51,300 nt of DNA, from assembly GCA_007134775.1 (NCBI GenBank), contig SLKC01000053.1, positions 1 through 51,300 of the forward strand, given 5' to 3'. The position numbers and the translations under genes are program-made. Below are positions 43,072 through 51,300 of the stretch, piece by piece. Source of the DNA: Ectothiorhodospiraceae bacterium (lineage in GTDB: Bacteria > Pseudomonadota > Gammaproteobacteria > XJ16 > Halofilaceae). How positions within the stretch are numbered: the first letter of the stretch is position 1; every line of letters begins with the position of its first letter. The notes beneath the pieces are model-generated. The model was not told where the DNA came from, did not search any database, and saw only the letters and a program-made list of their open reading frames with translations.

Positions 43072-43689
43072 GTGAGCGAGCGCGCCGTCGATCTCGAGCT
43101 GGTGCGTCGTGTCCAGGCGGGCGACAAGGCCGCATTCGACCTGCTGGTGCGCAAGTACCAGCACCGGATCGCTCATCTGGTCAGTCGCTATGTGCGCGAC
43201 CCGGCTGAGGCAGAGGACGTGGCGCAAGAGGCATTCATCAAGGCGTATCGGGGGCTGGCGAACTTCCGCGGGGAGAGCGCCTTCTATACGTGGCTCTACC
43301 GGATCGCGGTGAACACGGCAAAGAACTCCCTTGTTGCCGGGGGGCGGCGGGTTCCCGAGCATGGCGTGGATGCCACGGAGGCCGAACAGTACGAATCTGG
43401 CTCTCTGTTGCGCGACGGTGCCACACCTGAGCGCGAGATGCTGAGCGCGGAGATCGAGGCCGAGATCCACCGGGCCATCGAGGGCCTGCCGCGGGAATTG
43501 CGTGAGGCGATTACGTTGCGCGAGATGGAGGGGCTCGCCTACGAGGAGATCGCGACGGTTATGGATTGTCCGGTAGGGACAGTCCGGTCGCGCATCTTTC
43601 GCGCCCGCGAGGCAATAGATCGGCGCCTGGCGCCATTACTGGACGAAACGGGGGCATACGAGCATGGCGGAAGGGAGGAGTCTGAGTGA
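43072..43689 (+). CDS. rpoE: RNA polymerase sigma factor RpoE/AlgU
   Basis: The 205-residue ECF sigma factor has region 2 (YVRDPAEAEDVAQEAFIKAYRGLANFRGESAFYTWLYRIAVNTAKN) and region 4 (ITLREMEGLAYEEIATVMDCPVGTVRSRIFRAREAI). It directs the envelope-stress response. GTG 43072 starts it. The stop overlaps mucA by 26 bp, so sigma factor and anti-sigma are made together. I could not find a convincing GAACTT/TCTGA-type self-promoter in the 177-bp nadB-rpoE gap. Confidence 0.96.
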   Translation: MSERAVDLELVRRVQAGDKAAFDLLVRKYQHRIAHLVSRYVRDPAEAEDVAQEAFIKAYRGLANFRGESAFYTWLYRIAVNTAKNSLVAGGRRVPEHGVDATEAEQYESGSLLRDGATPEREMLSAEIEAEIHRAIEGLPRELREAITLREMEGLAYEEIATVMDCPVGTVRSRIFRAREAIDRRLAPLLDETGAYEHGGREESE

Positions 43690-44323
43690 CGAGGAACTCT
43701 CGGCCCTGGTCGATGGCGAGCTGTCGGCCGACGAGGCCGAAGCGATCATCGAGCAGGTGACTGCGGATCCTGAGTTGCGCCGACGGTGGACCCGTTATCA
43801 TGCGGAACGCGCGGCCCTGAGCGGTGGCGGGGTGATCCGCTTGAGCCCGGATTTTGCCGAGCGTTGCAGTGAGCGCCTCGCGCAAGAGCCCCCAGTTGTA
43901 TGCGGATCGGTTCGGCGTTGGTTTCATCGGGCCGAGCGTTTCCTGCCATCACGCCAGGCTGTCGGCGGCTTCGCCACGGCCGCAGGCGTGGGGGCCGTGG
44001 CGTTGGCTGGATTCATGGTCCTGCAACCGGGTGGGGGGACGCAGGAGGGGCAGGCCCCGTTGGCTGATGGGGGCGCGAGCGCTGACTTGGCCAATGAGTG
44101 GCGGCTCGATGAGCGTTCTCGGCTCGCTGCCCCGGGGCTGCGCCCCGATGGCTTGCCGAGGATGGCCGCGGTATCGGGTGAGGGGGGGGAGATGCTGGTT
44201 AATCCCTTCGTTCAACAGCGACTTGATGATTATGTCACCAATCACGCCGTCTTCTCCGGAGGGGCCGAAATGCCGGGCGTGATCCGCTCCGGGCGCCTGG
44301 CCGGGCACAGACCGGATCGGTGA
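43664..44323 (+). CDS. mucA: Anti-sigma factor MucA/RseA
   Basis: The 219-residue protein has an N-terminal sigma-binding domain (LSDEELSALVDGELSADEAEAIIEQVTADPELRRRWTRYH). One transmembrane helix (about 103-120) follows, then a periplasmic domain ending in low-complexity residues. It holds RpoE at the inner membrane until proteolysis. The start lies inside rpoE and the stop overlaps the mucB start, so the operon is tightly coupled. Confidence 0.92.
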   Translation: MAEGRSLSDEELSALVDGELSADEAEAIIEQVTADPELRRRWTRYHAERAALSGGGVIRLSPDFAERCSERLAQEPPVVCGSVRRWFHRAERFLPSRQAVGGFATAAGVGAVALAGFMVLQPGGGTQEGQAPLADGGASADLANEWRLDERSRLAAPGLRPDGLPRMAAVSGEGGEMLVNPFVQQRLDDYVTNHAVFSGGAEMPGVIRSGRLAGHRPDR

Positions 44324-45360
44324 TGAGCGTGTTCAGCCTACCCTTGACCCTCATCGACGGCTCCCGCGCCAGGTGTCAGCGACAACAGCGGTGCGGGTGG
44401 GGGAGTCACCCGTATCAATGGCTTCTGTTCGCTTGTTGCTTGCTGCTGGCATCTGTCGCTACGGCGGATACCGGTCGCGAACAGCTGCAGCGCATGGCCG
44501 ATGCCATGCGCTCGCTGTCCTATCAGGGCACCTTTGTTTACACGCAGGGGGAGCGGGCCGAGACGATGCGCGTTACGCACGGTATCGTGGAGGGGCAGTC
44601 CCGGGAGCGCGTCAGTGCGCTTACGGGCAGCTCGCTCGAGCTATTCCGTCATGGTGATCAAGTCGTCTGCCTGCTACCCGAAGCCCGCCGTGCCATCGTT
44701 GGCTACCAACCGCGAGGGCTTCTGCCGGGCGCACTCGCTGATGATCTGGAGGGGCTGCCAGACTATTACACGATCCACCAAGGTGATCACAGCCGGGTCG
44801 CCGGTCGTGGGGCGAGCGAACTCCGCGTGGAACCCGAGGACGGGTTTCGGTATGGCTTGCGCCTGTGGCTGGATCGCGAGCACGACGTGCTGCTGCGCTC
44901 GGATCTGATCGGTGGCGATGGGAAGTCCGTTGAGCGTATTCTCTTTACGGAGTTCGAGATCCGCGACCACGTGGATCCGGCTGTCTTCGAGTACTCGTTG
45001 GACGGCATTGACCGTGTCGATGAGGTTATGCGAGCTGCGGTGAGTGAGGCGGATTCCCCGGGGGAACCGAGTGTCCGACCCGCGCTGCCGCCGGGTTTTA
45101 CACTCATCGCGCTCGATCGCAGCGGTGACGGGGAGATCGAACGCGAGCACGCGGTTTATTCCGATGGGCTTGCATCGGTGTCGATGTTCGTCGATGCGGA
45201 TGCGAGCGCGGTCAAGGAGTTTCCGGCAGTGGCCGGTACGGATGTGCTCAGGATGCGCAGCGAGGTCGTCGGTAAGTACCGAGTGACGGTTATGGGCGCA
45301 GTGCCGGCCGTGACGCTTGAGCACATGATCGATTCGCTGACAGCGGGAGGCGGCAGCTGA
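44323..45360 (+). CDS. mucB: Sigma-E factor regulatory protein MucB/RseB
   Basis: The periplasmic protein (345 residues) has a polar N-terminus followed by a signal segment (about 32-47, WLLFACCLLLASVATA). The RseB domain follows: MADAMRSLSYQGTFVYTQG, YTIHQGDHSRVAGRGASELRVEPEDG. It binds MucA to shield it from cleavage and senses lipid or LPS intermediates. Start ATG 44323 follows in-frame GTG 44320. The extra 30 residues before the signal segment suggest the real start could be further in. Confidence 0.9.
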   Translation: MSVFSLPLTLIDGSRARCQRQQRCGWGSHPYQWLLFACCLLLASVATADTGREQLQRMADAMRSLSYQGTFVYTQGERAETMRVTHGIVEGQSRERVSALTGSSLELFRHGDQVVCLLPEARRAIVGYQPRGLLPGALADDLEGLPDYYTIHQGDHSRVAGRGASELRVEPEDGFRYGLRLWLDREHDVLLRSDLIGGDGKSVERILFTEFEIRDHVDPAVFEYSLDGIDRVDEVMRAAVSEADSPGEPSVRPALPPGFTLIALDRSGDGEIEREHAVYSDGLASVSMFVDADASAVKEFPAVAGTDVLRMRSEVVGKYRVTVMGAVPAVTLEHMIDSLTAGGGS

Positions 45361-45464
45361 GCGTACCGCTGCGCCGCCGTATCGCTGTGCTACCATGCGA
45401 CCGATCCGCACGCGCCCGGCGCGGCCCAACCTTGTCGGCTTCTTTGCCGGAGATCTCCATCACC

Positions 45465-46895
45465 ATGTTCCGCCGAGTGATCCTGTTCGCCCTCGTCAGC
45501 CCCCTGTTGCTGCTGTCGGGAGGGGTTTCGGCGACGGATCGCCTTCCCAGTTTCGCCGACCTGGTTGAGCATGAATACCGTGCTGTCGTGAACATCAGTA
45601 CTTCGCGCTCGGTCGACCCGCGGGAAGGGCGTCTGCCACCCGGGTTCTCGCCGCCGGAGGAGGAGGATTCGGACGACCCCCTGCGGCGTTTCTTCGGCGA
45701 CGAGAGGGGGCCGCCATTTCCGGACGACGCCGCCGCGCGCGGCTCCGGCTTCATCCTCTCGGCGGATGGATACATCTTGACGAATGCGCACGTCGTAGAG
45801 AATGCCGACAGCGTCCTCGTGCGTCTGCACGACCGGCGTCAGTACGAGGCAGAGGTTGTGGGGGGCGATCCGCGCAGCGACATCGCGCTGCTTCGGGTGG
45901 ATGCCTCGGAACTGCCGACGGTGCGCTTGGGTGATCCGGAGGAATTGCGAGTGGGTGACTGGGTTGCTGCGATCGGTTCGCCCTTCGGTTTCGATCACTC
46001 CGTGACGGCCGGCATCGTCAGTGCGAAGCACCGAAGCCTGCCCACGGATCACTATGTCCCTTACATCCAGACCGATGTAGCGATCAATCCCGGCAACTCG
46101 GGGGGGCCGCTGTTCAACCTGGATGGCGAAGTGATCGGTGTAAATGCCCAGATATTCAGCCGAACCGGTGGCTTCATGGGACTCTCCTTCGCGATTCCGA
46201 TCGATGTTGCGAAGGAGGTGGCCGAGCAACTCCGGACCGAGGGGCGTGTGGTTCGTGGCTGGCTCGGTGTCGTCATCCAGGAGGTCACGCACGAACTCGC
46301 CCAGTCATTCGATATGGAGCGTGCGCGGGGTGCGTTGGTGACGCGGGTCATTGAAGACAGTCCCGCGGACGCGACCGAGCTTGAGACCGGCGATATCATT
46401 ATCCGGTTCGATGGGCGCGAGATCGCGCGCTCATCCGATCTGCCACCGATGGTAGGTCGAAGTCGCGTCGGTGAGGAAGTGGATCTGGATATCATCCGTC
46501 AGGGGGAGCGCCTTCGGCTGAGCGTGCGCATCGGTGAATTGGCGGACGACGCGGTCGCCCGCGAGGAGGCGCCGGAAGACGACGCCCCTGCGGAAGGCAA
46601 CAATGCGCGGCGACTGGGCATGCAGATCGGCCCGGTTCCCGCTTCGATTCGCCGCGAACTCGGTGTGGAAAGTGGCGGTGTATTGGTCGATGACCTTCAC
46701 CCGGGGGCTGCGCTGGACGCGGGCATTCGCCGCGGTGACGTGATCATCAGGCTTGATAACATCCCGGTCGAGAGTGTTGATAGCTTTCACGAGCGCGTCG
46801 CTGGACTTGAACCCGGTCGCTCCGTCGCCGTCCTTGTCGAGCGTCCGGACGGCGCGCAGTTCATTGCCATAGAGGTGCCGGAGGACCGCTCGTGA
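45465..46895 (+). CDS. mucD: Periplasmic serine protease/chaperone MucD (DegP-like)
   Basis: The 476-residue HtrA protein has a signal peptide (1 to about 23). A trypsin-like domain carries His109 (TNAHVV), Asp139 (SDIALL) and Ser212 (NPGNSGGP), and two PDZ domains follow, around WLGVVIQEV and IGPVPASIRREL. A strongly acidic linker (AREEAPEDDAPAEG) lies between PDZ1 and PDZ2. It degrades misfolded envelope proteins and feeds back on the MucA-MucB pathway. ATG 45465 is chosen as it begins the signal peptide. The glutaredoxin-like gene overlaps its stop by 4 bp. Confidence 0.94.
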   Translation: MFRRVILFALVSPLLLLSGGVSATDRLPSFADLVEHEYRAVVNISTSRSVDPREGRLPPGFSPPEEEDSDDPLRRFFGDERGPPFPDDAAARGSGFILSADGYILTNAHVVENADSVLVRLHDRRQYEAEVVGGDPRSDIALLRVDASELPTVRLGDPEELRVGDWVAAIGSPFGFDHSVTAGIVSAKHRSLPTDHYVPYIQTDVAINPGNSGGPLFNLDGEVIGVNAQIFSRTGGFMGLSFAIPIDVAKEVAEQLRTEGRVVRGWLGVVIQEVTHELAQSFDMERARGALVTRVIEDSPADATELETGDIIIRFDGREIARSSDLPPMVGRSRVGEEVDLDIIRQGERLRLSVRIGELADDAVAREEAPEDDAPAEGNNARRLGMQIGPVPASIRRELGVESGGVLVDDLHPGAALDAGIRRGDVIIRLDNIPVESVDSFHERVAGLEPGRSVAVLVERPDGAQFIAIEVPEDRS

Positions 46896-47130
46896 GCCGT
46901 GAGCTGCTCCTCTATACCCGTGAAGGCTGCGGCCTTTGCGAAGAGCTGCGGGCGGCGGCGCAGCCTGTGGCGCAGCGCCACGGCGTGACGATCCGCAGCG
47001 TGGACATCGATGCGGATCCCGAGTTGCGTCGCTGTTACGGTTGGGACATCCCCGTACTCACGCTCGATGGGCGCGAGATCTGTCGGCATCGACTCGATCG
47101 TGCTGCCCTCGAAGAGGCTCTGACCAACGA

Positions 47131-47134
<4 letters not shown>
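46892..47134 (+). CDS. Glutaredoxin-family thioredoxin-fold protein
   Basis: The 80-residue protein is a small thioredoxin-fold protein with active site CGLC (residues 13-16; [15 protein letters not shown]) and the conserved cis-Pro in [13 protein letters not shown]. It belongs to the DUF836 group of glutaredoxin-like proteins. Starts with GTG 46892 overlapping the mucD stop, and its stop overlaps the lepA ATG; both overlaps are 4 bp, so it is translated in the chain. Confidence 0.9.
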
Positions 47135-48933
<1,799 letters not shown>

Positions 48934-49037
48934 GTGAGCAACGGTAACCGCTTTGCTCGGCTGTCCGAGGGGATTCGAAGGAGGCGGGGTAGGCGCCTAT
49001 TGTATGTCGGGTTTGTGGATGGCTGTGGGGTAGCGTA

Positions 49038-49826
49038 GTGGACTTCGAACTGATTCTGGTATTGGCAACCGGGGCGACCGGCGTGATCTGGCTGGTGGAT
49101 GCCTTGTTCTTTGCCCCGCGACGCCGCGCGGCTGCTGGCGGAGACGCCTCCCGACAACCACCTGATCCGACTGTAGTGGACTATGCCCGGTCCTTCTTCC
49201 CCGTGTTGCTTGTTGTCCTGGTTTTGCGCTCGTTTGTTGCGGAACCGTTTCGCATTCCGTCCGAATCCATGCTGCCGACGCTACAGGTCGGCGATTTCAT
49301 CCTCGTGAGCAAGTACTCGTACGACGTTCGACTGCCAGTTACCGGGACGCGCATCCTTGAAACCAGCCCACCGGAAAGGGGAGACGTAGCGGTGTTCCAT
49401 TATCCGGTAGATCCGTCCATCAACTATATCAAGCGTATCGTGGGCCTACCCGGTGACGAGGTGGCCTACTACGATCAACAGTTGTTCGTAAACGGGGAAC
49501 CCGTTCCGGCGCAGGAAATAGGCCCTTACGAGGTGCCAGGTGGCCAGCCGATTGGTGGCGAGATGATCCGCTATGCAGAGATGTTGAACGACCATGAGCA
49601 TGCGATCGTGGTGAATCCGGGGCGCCCCTCACTCGAAGGCGAATTCCAGGTGCCGGAAGGTGCCTATTTCGCGATTGGGGACAACCGCAACTACTCGAAC
49701 GACAGCCGCCGCTGGGGCTACGTTCCGCAGGACCATCTGGTGGGCAAGGCACGCATGATCTGGATGCATTGGAACTGGCAGGAAGACGGCTTGGATTGGT
49801 CACGAATTGGAACTTCGATCCGTTGA
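49038..49826 (+). CDS. lepB: Signal peptidase I
   Basis: The 262-residue protein has two N-terminal membrane segments (about 4-25 and 53-68). The catalytic dyad is Ser77 (PSESMLPTL) and Lys132 (NYIKRIVGLPGD), with later box GDNRNYSNDSRRWGYVP. It removes signal peptides from exported proteins. GTG 49038 starts it, with only a weak SD; the 104 bp from lepA hold no gene. lepA-lepB order is conserved. Confidence 0.96.
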   Translation: MDFELILVLATGATGVIWLVDALFFAPRRRAAAGGDASRQPPDPTVVDYARSFFPVLLVVLVLRSFVAEPFRIPSESMLPTLQVGDFILVSKYSYDVRLPVTGTRILETSPPERGDVAVFHYPVDPSINYIKRIVGLPGDEVAYYDQQLFVNGEPVPAQEIGPYEVPGGQPIGGEMIRYAEMLNDHEHAIVVNPGRPSLEGEFQVPEGAYFAIGDNRNYSNDSRRWGYVPQDHLVGKARMIWMHWNWQEDGLDWSRIGTSIR

Positions 49827-49845
49827 AACAGTTGCTGGGGGAGCC

Positions 49846-50217
49846 ATGACATCACCGCGCTATCAAGGGGGCCGATCGCTGGTTGGTATCCTCTTCGTCA
49901 TCATACTGGCAGGGGTCTTTGTGCTGCTGGCCCTGCGCCTTGTGCCGCTCTATATCGATTACCGGACCATCACAAGTATCGCTGCATCGGTGCAGGAGGA
50001 CACAGACTACCGCAATGCGCCGGAGGAGGATGTACGCGATGGGCTCCGTGCCCAGATGCGTATCAATAACCTTCGCGGTTACGACGATGAGGAGATCTAC
50101 GCCATCAGCCGCGATGATGACGACGCCCTTGTTATCGAAATTGACTATGAAGAGCGGGTGCCCTTTATGTTCAACATCGATCTGATTGCCAGTTTCGAGC
50201 GGAGGGTGGGACCCTGA
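49846..50217 (+). CDS. DUF4845 membrane-anchored protein
   Basis: The 123-residue protein has one N-terminal helix (SLVGILFVIILAGVFVLLALRLVPLYIDY) and an acidic, beta-rich tail (IDYEERVPFMFNIDLIASF), matching DUF4845. It is usually found between lepB and rnc; function unknown. ATG 49846 has GGGGGAG. Its stop TGA overlaps the proposed CTG start of rnc in the tetranucleotide CTGA. Confidence 0.9.
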   Translation: MTSPRYQGGRSLVGILFVIILAGVFVLLALRLVPLYIDYRTITSIAASVQEDTDYRNAPEEDVRDGLRAQMRINNLRGYDDEEIYAISRDDDDALVIEIDYEERVPFMFNIDLIASFERRVGP

Positions 50218-50909
50218 CGGCTGAGGCAGGCAACGAGCGGCGCTTCCTGGCGGCACTCGGCTATCGTTTCAGCGATGCGGAGCTGTTGCGAGCGGCGTTG
50301 ACGCACCGCAGTGTGGGCGCGCACAACAATGAACGGCTCGAGTTCCTGGGCGATGGGCTGCTGAATACGATCATCGCGATCGAGCTTTTCCAGCGGCGTC
50401 CAGACGCCCCTGAAGGCGAGCTTAGCCGACTGCGAGCCTGGCTGGTGCGTGGCGAAACGCTGGCCGAGGTGGGCCGCGAGATCCATCTCGGCTCCGTTGT
50501 GCGCCTGGGCGAAGGCGAGCGCAAGAGCGGAGGTTCGCGCCGCGGAACGATCCTCGCGGATGCCCTTGAAGCGGTGATCGGGGCCGTCTACCTCGATTCC
50601 GGCTTTCAGACCACACAGGAACTGGTGGTGCGTCTGTTCGCGGAGCGCCTCGACGACCTTCCGTCGCGTACCGCGCTGAAGGATCCGAAGACGCGTTTGC
50701 AGGAGCTGTTGCAGGCACAACAACAGCCGCTCCCCGAGTACGAATTGATCGGTGCCGCGGGCGCAGATCATGAACGCCGGTTCACGGTTGCCTGTCGCAT
50801 CGCCGGTTTCGATCTCTCACGGGAGGCGACGGCCTCGAGCCGGCGCAAGGCGGAGCAGCAAGCCGCGGAGTCCTGTCTAACCGAGCTAGAAGGGCGCGCT
50901 GCGAAATGA
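50214..50909 (+). CDS. rnc: Ribonuclease III with probable CTG start
   Basis: The 231-residue dsRNA endonuclease has the catalytic signature NERLEFLGDGLL (39-50), second acidic site LADALEAVIGAVYLD and a C-terminal dsRNA-binding domain (KTRLQELLQAQ, SSRRKAEQQAAESCL). The conserved N-terminal helix FLAALGYRFSDAELLRAALTHRS starts well before the first ATG/GTG/TTG codon in frame (TTG 50286). A CTG at 50214 has GGAGG at ideal spacing (8 nt) and forms a 4-bp CTGA overlap with DUF4845, mirroring ATGA overlaps elsewhere in this window. I therefore choose CTG. era follows with ATGA overlap. Confidence 0.92.
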   Translation: MTAEAGNERRFLAALGYRFSDAELLRAALTHRSVGAHNNERLEFLGDGLLNTIIAIELFQRRPDAPEGELSRLRAWLVRGETLAEVGREIHLGSVVRLGEGERKSGGSRRGTILADALEAVIGAVYLDSGFQTTQELVVRLFAERLDDLPSRTALKDPKTRLQELLQAQQQPLPEYELIGAAGADHERRFTVACRIAGFDLSREATASSRRKAEQQAAESCLTELEGRAAK

Positions 50910-51300
50910 GTGAGGGCGAGTGCCGATTCGGTACTGTGGCCGTCGTGGGCCGCGCTAACGTTGGCAAGTCCACCTTGATGAATCTCCTGCTGGGCGAGCG
51001 TCTAGCGATTACGGCCGATCGCCCCCAGACGACCCGGCATCGAATCCTCGGGGTCGCTACGCGAGGCTCGGTGCAGGTGGCGTTGGTCGATACTCCCGGT
51101 ATCCACGGGCGTACCCGTCGTGAACTCAATCGTACACTGAACCGCAATGCCGAAAGCGCGCTTGCCGGTGTCGATCTCGTCCTGTTTGTCGTGGCCGCAT
51201 TGCGCTGGACGCCCGACGACGACTTGGTTGTAGCTCGCGTCCGAGAGAGCGGCCTGCCCGTGATCGGCGTCGTCAATCGCGTCGACCAGGTGCGGGACAA
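50906..51300 (+). CDS. era: GTPase Era (cut by window end)
   Basis: The first 131 residues are visible and open at the window edge. G1 GRANVGKS (15-22), G2 region TTRHRILGV and G3 DTPG (62-65) fit Era, the 16S rRNA-binding GTPase of 30S assembly. G1 has Ala where Pro is usual, and G4 reads NRVD (124-127) instead of NKxD. ATG 50906 overlaps the rnc stop. The KH domain would lie beyond the window. Confidence 0.95.
   Translation, partial: MSEGECRFGTVAVVGRANVGKSTLMNLLLGERLAITADRPQTTRHRILGVATRGSVQVALVDTPGIHGRTRRELNRTLNRNAESALAGVDLVLFVVAALRWTPDDDLVVARVRESGLPVIGVVNRVDQVRD

Overview
The window is high-GC (roughly two thirds G+C) gammaproteobacterial chromosome. Evidence for this is the block rpoE-mucA-mucB-mucD-glutaredoxin-lepA-lepB-DUF4845-rnc-era, the order ffs-dnaX-ybaB-recR, nadB divergent from rpoE, and the orn/M48 peptidase neighbourhood. 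Several proteins are strongly acidic (the NfeD insert, YceI, DUF5666, the MucD linker), which suggests a halophile or haloalkaliphile near the Ectothiorhodospiraceae. That placement is an inference, not a species call. I see no insertion sequence, prophage or CRISPR array.

Layout. 75-1544 (-): tRNA-Asn and an aspC-type aminotransferase. 1676-6532 (+): uvrB, a tiny SET-domain protein, and a membrane NfeD protease/slipin pair. 6643-9305 (+): molybdate transporter modABC. 9359-15732 (-): cydA-cydB (CioAB-like, short Q-loop)-small membrane protein-cydD-cydC, preceded by a perfect FNR/ANR box with well-placed -10. 16053-18881: a PII-like protein (-), then a MASE1 histidine kinase and FixJ-type regulator (+).

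19010-25615: YceI and a CDP-alcohol phosphatidyltransferase (-), divergent from a tight five-gene run (+): a BchC-like dehydrogenase, a PTPS-fold protein that lacks key residues, a GT4 glycosyltransferase, a methyltransferase and an LPG-synthase-like membrane protein. A RibD-C reductase converges on the run. This looks like an uncharacterised biosynthetic cluster and is the best candidate here for an undescribed system. 25675-27850 (-): DUF5666 lipoprotein and DUF6502 protein, preceded by a terminator and a 38-codon gene that has its own promoter and strong Shine-Dalgarno (SD).

27957-33171 (+): an XRE-cupin regulator, then glxB-glxC-glxD-glnT. These resemble N-methylglutamate synthase subunits plus a type III glutamine synthetase or gamma-glutamylmethylamide synthetase, but no dehydrogenase partner is in the window. 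Palindromes by the regulator share a half-site with the glxB promoter. 33391-37253 (+): 4.5S RNA, dnaX, ybaB, recR, HIT protein, DUF2244. 37278-42894: two small cytochromes c, pterin carbinolamine dehydratase, Ste24-like protease, orn (+), sulfurtransferase and nadB. 43072-51300 (+): the envelope-stress sigma operon running through lepA, lepB and rnc (probably CTG-initiated) into era, which is cut by the window edge.
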